Part shown: piece by piece, positions 22,119 through 33,835 of the stretch | Layout: every line of letters starts with the position of its first letter | How positions within the stretch are numbered: the stretch's first letter is position 1 | Origin: Monodelphis domestica | Lineage: Eukaryota; Chordata; Mammalia; Didelphimorphia; Didelphidae | Assembly (NCBI RefSeq): GCF_027887165.1 | Contig: NC_077229.1 | Location: 206,845,753-206,909,752, forward strand | Reading direction: 5' to 3' | DNA length: 64,000 nt | The notes under the pieces: model-generated | Databases searched by the model: none | Seen by the model: the letters and a program-made list of their open reading frames with translations, nothing else | What the model was told of the DNA's origin: nothing | Program-made: the position numbers and the translations under genes

Positions 22119-23115
22119 TAACAAACTAACTAGCTATTTTAAATCTAATTAAGAAACTGACTTCATTTTGTTAGACAAAGGCCATTCTACCTCATTATAA
22201 TGTTTTCTATAAACTGTCCTTAAGGCTACATTTCTATTCAACATGACATGATCATTCATGCTAACTGTATGAACTTCCTGAGGGAAAGACTTTGTGTCTT
22301 ATATTTTAGTAATGACATGTGTTTACTGTACAATGATTTAGGGCCTGGCTCCAAATTACAATTTCCTGGGAAATGGGGGCTTTAAGATAGGCACAAATGA
22401 AAGGCTACCATGACTAAAGCAATCCCATGAGTATTGCTCTTTCTCTCCTTTCTGCTGCCATACACACTGGTCCCCACTTGTCTTGGCTTTCATTCAATTT
22501 GCAGTCCATCTTCATTCTCCTTTAAGTTTTCTGTAGGATTCTCTGAAAGGACGTTGGATCATGAATATATATGATCATTTCCCTTCCCTGTCAGCACGTT
22601 GTTGAAAATGACTTGTCAGGAAAAATGTAGGTCATCTGTCAATGTTGCTATTTGGTGGAGGTGATTACTTGTGCCCTGAAGATTAGGACATTATGTCATT
22701 TGTACATAAATTATGTACTCTATTATTTCAGTTTAGCAATAAATGAAGATGTCTTGGGCTTCTTAATACGCTACAGATAATCTCTCTTTCTATACACATT
22801 TTTCTGCCTCTAGCAAGGAGCCAAATGTGCTCACTGAGCCCTGTGATTGGTGCTTGTTGACTTTGGTTGTAATTCTCTTTTGATACAGTTTTCTAATTCA
22901 GATTGTCACCTCTAGCAATTTGTACCCCACTAGCATTTATCCTACTTCACAGCCTTCTCTTTTGTTTCAAAGTCTGTATCTCAGTGTACTTTGTTCTGAA
23001 GGAGGCTCTGTCTGTACTTATTGTCAGATCCCATTCTTTCAGGTTCTACAAATCTGTGATGATTTGGCCTTGGCACAATCTATGAAATCAGGGTTTGCTA
23101 AGCAAAGCAATGCTG
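22119..23115. other. No recognised element
   Basis: A possible short L2-end remnant near 22265-22315 (CCTGAGGGAAAGACTTTGTG). Otherwise no repeat or exon is supported. Confidence 0.4.
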
Positions 23116-23117
23116 AG

Positions 23118-23195
23118 ATCTCCTGGGATCATAGATTTGTATCTTAGAGGTCACATAGTTCAAACTTCTCATTTCATAGGTATGGAAACTGGAAT
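23118..23195 (-). mobile_element. MIR3/THER1-like SINE fragment
   Basis: GGGATCATAGATTTGTATCT, TAGAGGTCACATAGTTCAAA and TATGGAAACTGG match the start of the reversed element. Confidence 0.55.
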
Positions 23196-23505
23196 TGGGG
23201 AAATGGAGACTGTATATCTTCCCACTAATGATAGAAGTGGAAACTCATTTATGGTCACTCATCCTTTGGGAGTCTTTTCCCCATTTTCTTATAATTTGGT
23301 CAATAAGGGGTTACATCAGCATATTGAGGGCCTACTTTTCTTTCTTTTGACATTTCAAGGAGGACATTGTGGGTTCTCTCTCACTTTCCCCTTTTGATGA
23401 TATCATCCTCTTTTGGCTGGCTATTGGTGAGGAATTCTTTGGCTAGAACACATATAAGTGTTTAAATAAAATTTCAGGAGGAAACCTTAAAAGTAAAACT
23501 GTTTT
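23196..23505. other. No recognised element
   Basis: The open frame reaching 23397 starts in the SINE and has no coding support. Confidence 0.4.
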
Positions 23506-23509
23506 TAGA

Positions 23510-23680
23510 ACATTGACCTGGATTCTAGCCCTAGGTCTGGTGACTAAACTATTTGTGTGACTTTAGACAAGGCACTACATCTTTCTAGTAACTGGGTTTC
23601 TAATCCATAAAATGAGATTGTAATGGGGTGGGAGGGAGAAGTAATGAATTAAAATGGTTATAGCATTCTTTCTAGCTTTA
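23510..23680 (+). mobile_element. CORE-SINE relic
   Basis: ACCTGGATTCTAGCCCTAGG, TGTGTGACTTTAGACAAGGC, CCATAAAATGAGATTG and GTTATAGCATTCTTTCTAGC in forward order. Confidence 0.6.
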
Positions 23681-23689
23681 AAGTTTAAT

Positions 23690-24180
23690 GAGTAAATGGT
23701 TTGTTTATTCTGAAAGAATAAGACTCCTTTAATATATTCATTAAAGCAGGTCAGAGAAGACCTCTGCTAGGAAGCATTTTTTAGCAGTTTGGGTTTGAAT
23801 TACTGGCTCTGTGTAAGAATAATAAAGTTGAATTTCTTTAAGTTTATTGAATATTTTGTCCTTTTAAAATAATCAGCCTATTTTCCTTCCCAATTAATAC
23901 AAATTAGAGCTCCTTTTATACTTATCAAGTAAACACTAATTATTAGAGAGTAATCATCAGAGTACATCAAGTACAAAGAATCTAGAATTCTTCAAATGTC
24001 CTTCCCTGTGATGCTTGGGAGAAATGTCATACCACCCATTAAATGACCCCCCCCCCTTTCTTTTTTACTAACCAGACTGTGACTAGGCCAGTGTTTACTG
24101 AGAAGACAGAAAGTCACCAAGAGAGGACAGAGTTAGGAGGTTGGAAATATATTTGTTTTCCATGCACGCATATCTGTTTA
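23690..24180. other. No recognised element
   Basis: AT-rich sequence with a short C run at 24048-24057. Nothing else noted. Confidence 0.4.
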
Positions 24181-24183
24181 GAT

Positions 24184-24365
24184 CAGGGGTTCTTAATTAT
24201 TTTTTTTCATTGTGGACTCCTTTAGCAACCTTGTGAAGCCTATGGACATTTCAAAATCATGTTTTTAAAAACTAAAATATGTTAATAGGATTACAAATGA
24301 AAATAATTCTATTGAAATAAAGATGTAATATTTCCCATCCAAGTTCATGGATCCCCTGAAATCTT
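24184..24365. mobile_element. hAT-like relic, left end
   Basis: Starts CAGGGGTTCTTAATTATTTT, then ACTCCTTTAGCAACCTTGTG and AGCCTATGGACATTTC, and ends near CAAGTTCATGGATCCCCTGA. The right terminus is lost. The same family supplies the right end at 53905. Confidence 0.6.
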
Positions 24366-24469
24366 TCATTGTTCTCTGTGCATACTGGTATATATTCTTT
24401 GATCCAATGACACTGGCCACCTCAGTATTCCATGAACAAGACACTTAATCTCTTGGTTCTAGGTATTTT

Positions 24470-24760
24470 CTCAGGATATTCCTTCTGAAATATTCTTCCA
24501 CTTCTGTTCTGCCTACTGACTTCTCTAGCTTCCTTTAAGCCCCTACTAAAATCTCATCTTTTATTTGAACTTTTCCTTAGCCCCTCTTAATTTTAGTGCC
24601 TTTTGTCTGTTATTTCCTTTTTTATCCTGCATATAGCTTTTGTATATATTTGTTTCTCACATTAGATTGTAAGTTCCTTGAGGGAAGGAACTGTCTTTTG
24701 CCTCTTTTTATATTTCTTAGGGCTTGGCACAGTGCCTGGCACATAGAAGACTATAAAATA
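24470..24760 (+). mobile_element. L2 3' end
   Basis: CTAGCTTCCTTTAAGCCCC, CTAAAATCTCATCTTTTATT, AGATTGTAAGTTCCTTGAGG, GCTTGGCACAGTGCCTGGC and CACATAGAAGAC in forward order. Confidence 0.9.
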
Positions 24761-24854
24761 TAGATTACTTGGTTTTAGGTTAAGAATATTTAGCTTAAAT
24801 TATATTCTGATAGCATGGTAAATATTTGTGTTTGACCTATTTGAAATTTATATA

Positions 24855-25372
24855 TCCTTTTTAAAAAATGTATTTAGTCAATTTAGAACATTATTCCTTG
24901 GTTATCAAAATCATATTCTTTCACTCCCTCCACCCTACCCATCCCTTCCTGAAGCCGACATGAAATTCCACTGGGTATTATGTGTGTCCTTGATCAGAAA
25001 CCATTTCTATGCTGTTGATGTTTGCACTAGGATGTTTACTTACTTAGAGTCTACATCCCCAATCATATCCCTTCATCCCATGTAATCAAGCAGTTGTTTT
25101 TCTTTGGGATTTCTACTCCCACAGTTTTTCCTCTGAATGTGGATAGTGTTCTTTCTCGTAGATCTCTCCAAGATGTTCAGGATCACTGCATTGCCACTAA
25201 TGGATAAGTCCATTACATTGGATTGTACCAGTGTATCAGTCTCTGTGTGCAATGTTCTCCTGGTTCTTCTCCTTTCACTCTGCATCAGTTCCTGGAGGTC
25301 ATGCTAGTTTACATGGAATTCCTCCAGTTTATTATTTATTTGAACACAATAGTATTCCATCATCAACAAAGT
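24855..25372 (-). mobile_element. L1 3'-end fragment
   Basis: Reversed 3' UTR and ORF2 end: GAAATTCCACTGGGTATTAT, GAATGTGGATAGTGTTCTTT, TCCATTACATTGGATTG, AATGTTCTCCTGGTTCTTCT and GGAATTCCTCCAGTTTATTA. Same class as the copy at 7311. Confidence 0.9.
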
Positions 25373-25685
25373 TTTATTTATTTTCTTCTAACATTGTAAG
25401 TGTGTCATTGAAACACACAGCCATCCATTTATTATTATCCTTTGTTCTTACCATATCTTCCCCTTCTATCACACAATTCATTGATGACTTTTTTCTTATG
25501 TTCTTTAAAGTTGCTCATTGTAGTTTGTTTATACTTTTCATTTGGCTTTCCATTCTTTTACATGTGGTACTCATCTTTATTTCTTAAGAAGCAGTTCTAC
25601 TACAGGTTTATAGCAATATTAGTTATTGTATTGAAAAGATGGCTCTGTACTGTTATATAAAGCTTGGGGTTGAAAAAAATAGATT
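25373..25685. other. AT-rich sequence, nothing firm
   Basis: Probably older L1-derived DNA by composition and position between two L1 pieces, but no diagnostic landmark is clear. Confidence 0.3.
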
Positions 25686-25689
25686 TAAA

Positions 25690-26400
25690 ATTTCCTCAAA
25701 ACAATCTAGCCCACTCTCATTACTTAAACTTTGGACTCAGCTCATTGTCCATCTGTATCATTTGTCCTGGATATACTTTCCATTCATATTTATGTTAAAA
25801 TCTAGGTAGTAAATATATTTATTATTCATCTATTTGGTCTCTCTTGGATAGACCAGCTCATTTGAGTCATTATAGATTTTTTCCATTGAACATTAAAAAA
25901 AAAGTTTTATAAAACCAACCACTATATACCATGTCTAACAATATATGTAATATTCTACAGCTATGGTATATTATCTCTTCACTGAAAGGAGGGAAACACA
26001 TTTTTCAACTATTTCACCTGAGCCAAACTTCCTCATCATAATTACACAGTGTTTTTGTCTTATTGATGGAGCCATTGTATATAATTTACCTGATTCTGCT
26101 TACTTAACTTTCTATCAGTTCATATTTCTCTAAAGTCTTTATATTTTTTCTCATGGTTGGGTAATAATCTATTATGGCAATAATACATTGCATTAATATA
26201 TTACAATTGGTCAGCCATTACTCAATTAACTTCTTTATTATATCAAAAAGTTTTAATTTTATATTTTGATATATACAGAACTTTTTTTTTACCTGTTATT
26301 GGCTTCCTTGGATTCTATACTAAAAGGAGGATTTCTACATCAAAGGACCTGGACATTTTAGTCATTCTTAAAGCATAATTCTAAATTGATAATCTTGAAC
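25690..26400 (-). mobile_element. Old L1-like relic
   Basis: CTTACTTAACTTTCTATCAG, TCATATTTCTCTAAAGTCTT, TTGGGTAATAATCTATTATG and CAAAGGACCTGGACATTTTA follow the reversed 3' region of old mammalian L1/HAL1-type elements. Confidence 0.5.
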
Positions 26401-26669
26401 AGGACCCACAAAATGGCAAGAACTGATGTTACTTCCAGAGGTTTCTGAACTTAAAATAGATAGAAGAGTTTAGATCTTTGATGAATCTGGCTTCAATGAA
26501 CACGTACATTAAACTGTACTTTTATTTTATGTCTGTTTAGAAAAGGCCTGAGGGAATGAGTAGATGTATATAGTTCTTACCAGGATTAAACAAAATACAG
26601 GTATTTATTATTTTGTTCTATGAAATGTGAGTCATTTTGTTTCATCTTTATGACTCTCTTATCACCAAA

Positions 26670-26868
<199 letters not shown>

Positions 26869-26879
26869 TAATGGAAAGC

Positions 26880-27080
26880 ATGTTGAACATGGAAACAGAG
26901 TTTGATGATGAGTTCAAATTCTAGCTTTGATACTAATTGACCTAGGTAAAATCAATTAATTCCTGTGACCATCAATCTTCTCATATATAAAGCAAAGATA
27001 CTGATTTTCAAGTTTATCAAGAGGGAAATGCTTTGCAAATCTTATAGTTAAATAAATGTGCTCTTCCTATTATTCCATTT
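26880..27080 (+). mobile_element. CORE-SINE
   Basis: TGAGTTCAAATTCTAGCTTT, GACCTAGGTAAAATCAATTA, CTTCTCATATATAAAGCAAA and GGGAAATGCTTTGCAAATCT in forward order, directly after the TTTC tract. Confidence 0.65.
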
Positions 27081-27393
27081 CATTTAATCTTGAATTTACT
27101 CTCTTCAATGTCCAAGTCCACAATAGTTTAATGCATTTCTGCTAGTGTTGTGAATATATCTGGAAGTATGTGCTGCATTTTCATTACCTAAATCAAAGCC
27201 ATTTATTGTGAATGAATAGAAATAAAAGAAGTATTTGAATTTTAAAGAATAAAGGCATTAAAATTAAAAGAATAATGAAATGAGAATGATGAGCTTTTCT
27301 GAGATCTTAATTTAAAAAAAAATCTCCTGTACATGACTAAACAATGCATCATTTGAAATGGAATTTTCAAATTGTTTTTTCTCTATCATTTAG

Positions 27394-27510
27394 ACAATCC
27401 ACTGGGCAAAGGCAGACCCTGTGGTTCATGGATTGATCTTGAATGATATCTCCCTCCAACGCCAATGGAAAGCAAAAAAAGAAGCAAATAATGGAAAGAA
27501 ATATTCTTGA
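27394..27510 (+). CDS. Candidate terminal exon of an unrecognised gene
   Basis: A strong acceptor (TTTTTTCTCTATCATTTAG) precedes 117 bp that read as 38 codons and a TGA stop. The peptide has T-I-H-W-A-K-A-D-P-V-V-H-G-L-I-L, N-D-I-S-L-Q-R-Q-W-K, and a Lys-rich hydrophilic tail ending N-G-K-K-Y-S. At least one other frame closes early. The composition looks like a real protein C-terminus, and the phase (0) matches the end of the candidate exon at 18250-18347. If both are real, a 9 kb intron of repeats separates them. No polyadenylation signal is evident close behind the stop; an AATAAA occurs only near 28115. I cannot name the family. A chance acceptor beside an old pseudogene is the alternative. 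Confidence 0.42.
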   Translation, partial: TIHWAKADPVVHGLILNDISLQRQWKAKKEANNGKKYS

Positions 27511-28100
27511 TTCCTAGCCTAACATATATCACCAAACTAGAGTGTTATTCCTTTGACTTTAATCGATTTGACATTAATTTCTCTAGATAATCCCTATAAA
27601 AATTCAAATATTCTCAATGAAGGAATATGGAATTCTTTTATAAGTCATTAATATCTTAGGAAAGATCAATTTATGAACTTTTCCTTTCAATAGGATAGTT
27701 ACCTATAAGGGAAAAAGAAACATAGGACAGGCAAGTTTAAGACAGGATCATAAAGAACTCATGGTTTAGGGAGGGAAAAGTTAGATAAGTAACCAGTGTA
27801 GAACTCTGAGGATCCAAGGGCTGAAGAAAGACCCGGTTTTCCTTCATAGAGATGTGCCAAGACAGGGAAAAAGGTCACTGAAAAGAGGAGAAAAGAAAAA
27901 ATAGAAGATGTACCTATTTCATCTTTATATATCAGTTATGGCAGAATGTTAAGCTAAGGCCAAGTTTCAGTCAACACTGAACTAGGAAAATGTCATATAC
28001 TTTACTTCGTGTGGTAGTTAGAAATTAGGTGGTATATGGAAGACTTCAAGAAGACTAAAACCTAGTTATGAGCTGCAGGTCAACATCTCATTTGCCTATG
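27511..28100. other. Possible 3' UTR or downstream DNA
   Basis: No repeat recognised. If the upstream exon is real, part of this would be its 3' UTR. Confidence 0.3.
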
Positions 28101-28104
28101 ATGG

Positions 28105-28372
28105 TGAAGAAATAGAAATAAAGCTGTTCAGTCTTGTCCAACTCTTTGGGTTTTTCTTGGCAAAGTATAAGAGTAGTTTGCCACTTCCTTTTTTTAAAAA
28201 ACAATTTATTTTTAATTTTACAAATGAGGAAACTGAGGCAAACAGGATTAAATGACTTGCCCAGGATCAACCAGCTAGTATGTGTTTGAGGCCTGATTTG
28301 AATTCAGGAAAATGGCACTTCCTGACTCCAGGCCTGGCACTCTATCCCATACACCATGAAGTTGCCCAACAA
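28105..28372 (-). mobile_element. SINE-A
   Basis: Reversed and full length: GTTCAGTCTTGTCCAACTCT, GGTTTTTCTTGGCAAAGTAT, GTAGTTTGCCACTTCC, AATGAGGAAACTGAGGCAAA and a head with CTATCCCATACACCATGAAG. Confidence 0.9.
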
Positions 28373-29750
28373 CATCTAGTAAAAGCAGGGGGAATACAAT
28401 ACAGTCCCCAAATTGAAAGAAATATTTAGAAAAAAATGACAAAGGAATATAAGCTCTTTAGGAACTTCCTTAGGGGTAATCCAAAATGGAAGTCACAGTT
28501 ATTTTCATTGTATGACTTCAGAGTATTAGTCAGACATTCATTTCTCATTAGATAATTATGTTTAAAATGGATAGAATATTAAACCTGCTACAGTGTCATC
28601 AAGCAGTTTTGTAGGTTAGCACCTTGATTATCATTATTTCACAATAATTAAATGTTTATGAAAGAAGAACAATGAATATTTTTAAATTTTATATTTAAAT
28701 TTTATTTTGCTCAGCTACAACCTATGAGAAAATTATATTAATGGAATTTAGTATAATATCTTACAATAGGAGTTGTTCCTGAGTACTTTTTTGAAAGTAC
28801 TCTTTGGACTTAAAAGTCAGCAATTCTGAACAAGGACCAGAAAAAAATAATAGCAAAAGGTCCTCCAGCTCTCATCTGTGTCTATTTTCTATGAATCAGA
28901 CCTTCTGTTTGATCATCCTCATCCCATCATTTGGAGCAGCTGCATCTCTTTTTGCTCCTCATCATTAATTGCCTACTCTGAGCTTTTGGGATCAGCTCCC
29001 TATTTCCAACTATGTTGATGCTTGGGCCAGAACCTTCTGTCCAGGACTTTTTCCAGCTTTGACTTTGACTTAAAATGATTCCCTTTGGACTTTTGGAAAT
29101 GTGACCACTAAGCAGATACAGCCTCAGGATTTTCTTAATTTTCCAGGTGACTGTTCCAAACTTTGTGACTCCAGGGGATAGCTTTGAATTCTTTTTCAGT
29201 AAGACAATTACTTGGCCCCATTCTTTTTTACCCTTAGGTCAAAAGATGACAACTTACTGTGGGTGAGATTGTGAGTTATACTTTTACCACAGAACTTCAG
29301 AGGTGGTTAATGATCACAAATGAACCCTGTGATTTCCTTATCTTGGATCCATAGTTTTCAAAATTATGCAAAGAATCCTTGGGTAAAAGCATGTTGTCCT
29401 AGTCAGTTATCATGGACACGAAGGAGTTAAGCTATTAAGAAACTTTCCTTTCCATTCATCCTCCAGCTACTCTCCAAAACAATTCTTTGCCAAAGTCAAC
29501 TTTCTGTTCAGCAGAAGGGTATTGAGAAAACTTCAACTTGGCTCTTTTAATTTTAGCTTCTACTTAGAATGACAAAATATTCCAGAATTGATTAAAAACT
29601 AAGAAGAAAAATGACCTTTCACTGAGTGCATTGTTGACATGGAAGATCTTGTAAAGAAAAGTGTCTTCCTTTTGCTGTGGAATTTTTTGCCATAGTAGCT
29701 AACTACACATCTTCCAGATGAGCTGAAACCTGTCCTTTATTTTGAACTGG
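28373..29750. other. Longest stretch without a recognised element
   Basis: About 1.4 kb without a repeat family, exon or RNA gene that I can support. Frames are short. This is the best place in the window for conserved noncoding sequence, but nothing in the bases shows it. Confidence 0.4.
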
Positions 29751-29754
29751 ATCA

Positions 29755-29965
29755 CAGATTATAAATTCATGGAATTTATAGCTAGAAGGAATTTTCCAGA
29801 ATGATTAAAAAAAAACATGTTGCTCACCTCCTCCCCCACTCCCATTTTATAGATGAGAGAAATGAGGCCCAAAGTGGCATACCTAACTTCATGAAGTTAA
29901 GTGGCAAAGTAAATTTGAGCCTAGGTCCTCAGACTTTGCCTTGAGATACTGAGCTGGAATTGGTA
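29755..29965 (-). mobile_element. MIR3/THER1-like SINE
   Basis: AAATTCATGGAATTTATAGC, TAGAAGGAATTTTCC, CATTTTATAGATGAGAGAAA, TGAGGCCCAAAGTGG and TTGAGCCTAGGTCCTCAGAC. Confidence 0.75.
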
Positions 29966-30019
29966 AGCTTTCATCTTTTCTTGCTTCCAAATCCCCAAGT
30001 AGGTCCTCATGCTACTTCC

Positions 30020-30250
30020 TTAGAGGTGTCTAGGTGGATAGAGCACTCTACCTGGAATCAGAAAGACCTGAAGTCAAATCTAACTTCAGACACTAGTTGT
30101 GTGACCCTGAGCAATAAACTTCTTCCTGACTCATTTTCTAGAATAAAATAAGGATAATAATAGCTCCTACTTCTCAGGGTTGTTGTAAAGATTACACAAT
30201 TTATTTTGTAAAGCTCTAAGCACAGTTCCTGGCACCTAGTGCTTAATAAA
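30020..30250 (+). mobile_element. CORE-SINE
   Basis: GGTGTCTAGGTGGATAGAGC, CTGAAGTCAAATCTAACTTC, TTGTGTGACCCTGAGC, AATAATAGCTCCTACTTCTC and CCTGGCACCTAGTGCTTAAT in forward order. Nearly complete. Confidence 0.85.
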
Positions 30251-30254
30251 TGCT

Positions 30255-30435
30255 TGTTTCCTTCTTCCATTCCTGGACATCTCCATGATGTATTGTCTCT
30301 CCAGCTACCATTTGTATATTCCTTTACCCAATTAGAATGTAAGCTCCTGGAGGATATGGACCAACTCAATTTATTTCATTTGTATAGCTAGCACTTGCAA
30401 TTCCGCCATAAGTGTGCTTAATAAATGCTTTACAA
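30255..30435 (+). mobile_element. L2 3' end
   Basis: AGAATGTAAGCTCCTGGAGG, then TATAGCTAGCACTTG and GTGTGCTTAATAAATGCTTT. A CCATCCATT/CT-rich tail region follows. Confidence 0.75.
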
Positions 30436-30515
30436 ATCTGTCTCTCTGCCATCAATTTGTTTCTCTGTTTTTCTGTCCATCAATCTGCTTGTTTATCCAT
30501 CCATTCATCTATCTA

Positions 30516-30520
<5 letters not shown>

Positions 30521-30576
<56 letters not shown>

Positions 30577-30583
30577 CTCTCTC
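30521..30583. repeat. (CT)n microsatellite
   Basis: CT units with two TTT interruptions, downstream of the L2 tail and a CCATCCAT-type tract. Confidence 0.95.
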
Positions 30584-30589
30584 CATTTT

Positions 30590-32195
30590 GTGCTTTCAGT
30601 TACTCTAATAGTAAATCAAATTTCAGTCTCCAATCTGGAATAGAGTAAAGAGCTGTAGAGGTAGGAGAAGTGAATTTTTGATATGAGCAGAAATAAAACC
30701 TTTGACCCATTTACCCAGATTTGTAGACTTTTAGTTTCCTGATTCAGATAGAAAATCCTGGCTCTCAGGAAGAACCTAAGAGGATTATTCCATGTCTCAA
30801 GTCTAATTGAAATATTAGGTGACTCTACAGATTAAAAAAAAATAAATGATAGCAATTTGGTTGTAAGCAAAGGTATTTTTCCTTTTTATTATTGTTGTTA
30901 ATCTTTTTTGTAAATCTTTGGGGAAAATTGTGAATACATTTCACTGAAGTAGAAATCAGAGTCTAATGATCATACATTTTGGGAATTCCAGATATACTTT
31001 AAATCAATTGTAGTAAAATTTTTTAAGCAAATGAAGCAAAAGCATGAAGTAAGTAGCATTTATTATTATATATTATGGATATTGAGATATATTTTCAAGT
31101 GTACTTCTATAAGAAAAAATGCTTTCTGGTAATCGGAGTGTTTATATGCTAGAAATATATCTATGCTTCAAGGTTTTAAGTTTGTTATTTTCCCAGGGTG
31201 AGTACTCAGTCTCTCTCTGGCAAAGATGTCAACTCCTCTAAAATGTCTTTAAGAATTACTATGATTGAAAAACGAATTGTCCTGCAGCAATTTAAAAAAT
31301 TTGCTTGATGGCTGTGGAATGGTGAATATCCTGTCATACACAGGACCTCAACTGTAAGCAACTTAATCATATCTGTCAGAGATGAGTTGTTGGCAAAGCC
31401 CAAATTCATAGGTGAGTGCAAGGTTACCCCATAACATGGTAAGATGTTAGAGAACTTTGCTAGAAAAAATCATATTCTAAAGAAGAACTATATAAATGTG
31501 TGCATACACATATGTATATACACATATATGTACATACATATATAATCTAGGTACTAGTATTTTATTAATGCAAAATCTCTACACCTCATATTGACCTTAA
31601 TTTCAATAATTATTCAAGATATGGCAATACAGATAAAATTACTACTTAAACATTCAAAAAATACAAATAACTGAAAATTATTTCAAAAGAAATTAGTTGA
31701 TTTGTAAAGGAAACATACAACATAAAAAATGACTATGATTCTGTATCAAAGAGAGAGAAAGATATATGTGTGTGCCAATTTTTCTAGAATGCATCCCAAA
31801 TTAGGGAAATACAATGCAGTATTTACCATGAAGATACAGCAAAAACAGAAATGCAAACATTTCCCCCGACATCTAGGGACAAGATATCCATTGTACAACC
31901 TCAGTCCTTGGGCTCAAAAGTAAAGGAGCAATTTCCATATTAAGTTTATTTCTGAATTTGGAAAATCCTATGGAGGAATTGATGTCTTTCATATTGATAA
32001 AATTTCCTCCATTCCTTGGGGTTGTGCTAGCTTCTCAACTAATTGCAACTCTCACTTGAACTTCCATCACTGGATTTGTGGTAGCCTTTTTTTTCTTGCC
32101 TTTCAAAGTTTATAAGATGACAGCCACTTGAAAAACAAGGAAAAATAAATGAAAATTATAGCAAGTGTTTCTAACAAGGCTTTATTTCTCAAAAC
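30590..32195. other. No recognised element
   Basis: Includes an AT/CA-rich field at 31500-31545. A 72-codon minus-strand frame (31206-31421) looks mildly protein-like but matches nothing I know. Confidence 0.4.
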
Positions 32196-32199
32196 TATA

Positions 32200-33065
32200 G
32201 ATATGAGTCAAATTTATAAAAATATGAAGCATTCCCCAATTGACAAATGGTCAAAGGATATGAACAGGCAATTCTCAGATGAAGAAATTAAAACTGTTCT
32301 TAGCCATTAGCTGAACCACGAACCATTATTAATTAGAAAAATGCAAACAACTCCAAGGTACCAGTTCACACCCACCAGACTGGCTAACATGACCAAAAAA
32401 AGAAATGAATGATACATGTTGGAGAAGATTTGGAAAAATTGAAACATTAATAAACTCTCAGTGGAGTTGGGAATTAATATAACCATTCTGGAGAACAAAG
32501 GGCCATAAAACTGTCTCTTTGTCCCAGCAATACTACTATTAGGTCTCTATCCTAAAGAGATTAAAGACGGGGAAAAAACCTACCTGAACAAAAATATTTA
32601 TAGCAGCTCTTTTTTGTGGTAGCAAAGAATTAGAAAATGAAAGGGATGTCTATTAATTGGGGAATGGCTGAGCAAATTGTGGTATATGCTTGTAATAGAA
32701 TCTTATTGTGCTATAAGAAATGATAATATAATCACAAAAAAGCATGGCCTTATATGAAGTGATGCAAAATAAAGTTAGTGGAACCAGGGGAAAATTGTAT
32801 GTTAACAATAATGTTGATGATCAACTGTGAAGGACTCAACTCTTCAACAAGGCAAGGATCCAGGACAACTCCAAGGAACTCATGATGTAAAAGGATATCC
32901 ACGTGATAGAACAGAGTCCAAATACAGCTGAAAACATGCTTTTTTCACTTTATTTTCCCCATTAATTTTTCCCTAGTGTAAGCAATATGTGTCTTGATTC
33001 ACAGCATGACAAATATGGAAATATATATCATATGGTAAGATATGTACAACAAATTAACAAAAAAC
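32200..33065 (+). mobile_element. L1 3'-end fragment, second subfamily
   Basis: Forward L1 3' region: AATTGACAAATGGTCAAAGG, AATTCTCAGATGAAGAAATT, CCCAGCAATACTACTATTAG, AATTGGGGAATGGCTGAGCA, GATGATCAACTGTGAAGGAC, then an A-rich end. The 3' UTR differs from the 7311/24855 type. Confidence 0.88.
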
Positions 33066-33344
33066 AAAACAAATGTAAAGAGTCAGAGAACAGAGAGCTT
33101 TATATACACATTGGCCTGAAGTAGGGAGGGTCTGAGGCCTCTCGCCATTTAGAAATTTACAGCATGTCTCACTCAAAAGCAGTCAGGCTGGAAAAGCTAG
33201 AAAGACACTTCACTGGATTCCTTTTACAACTGACCAAGCTGAGCCCCATCTTTCTTATCAGAAGATATAAAATATCTATTACTATGAAAATATCAATAAT
33301 CCCTCTTAAAGTTGGCCAACTTCATGCTTATAAACATTATGTTT

Positions 33345-33530
33345 TTTCTGCTTAGAATCAATACTGTGTATTAGTTCCAAGGCAGGAGAATGATGAGATC
33401 TAGGCAATGGAGGTTAAGTGACTTGCCCAGGGTCACACAGCTAGGAAGTATCTGAGGCCACTTTTGAACCCAGGACCTCCCATCTCTATGCCTGGCTCTC
33501 AACCCATGAGACCAACTAACTAGCTGTTCC
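33345..33530 (-). mobile_element. SINE-B
   Basis: AATACTGTGTATTAGTTCC, GGCAATGGAGGTTAAGTGAC, CACACAGCTAGGAAGTATC and CTCTCAACCCATGAGACC. Reversed and nearly full length. Confidence 0.9.
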
Positions 33531-33734
33531 TTTGTGCTTATGAACTTTATACAAAGCATTAACAGCTTATATCAACAACAAAAAATCAGTAAAACAAAAA
33601 AAAATATTGAATGAGGAGCAAAAAGTGCCAAAATATCCCAGGTATGTAAAGAACTATTCACTACCAATTTAATAATCATTGAATAATTAATATGAAAGAT
33701 CTGTAACATTTTAAAAGGGAAGTGTAGGTCATTT

Positions 33735-33835
33735 ATTCCTATTATATTAATAGTAACAATAACTAGCATTTATAAAGCACTCTATATGCATTGTCTTCTT
33801 TAATCTTTATAGCAAAAACATTAATTGCTTACAGG
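33735..33835 (-). mobile_element. CORE-SINE 3' fragment
   Basis: ACTAGCATTTATAAAGCACT, ATGCATTGTCTTCTTTAATC and TTTATAGC are the reversed 3' part only. Confidence 0.5.

Noticed and set aside
31206-31421. Mildly protein-like 72-codon minus-strand frame
   Set aside because: No recognised family, no splice sites matching its ends, and its start is not an ATG. Left as unassigned sequence.
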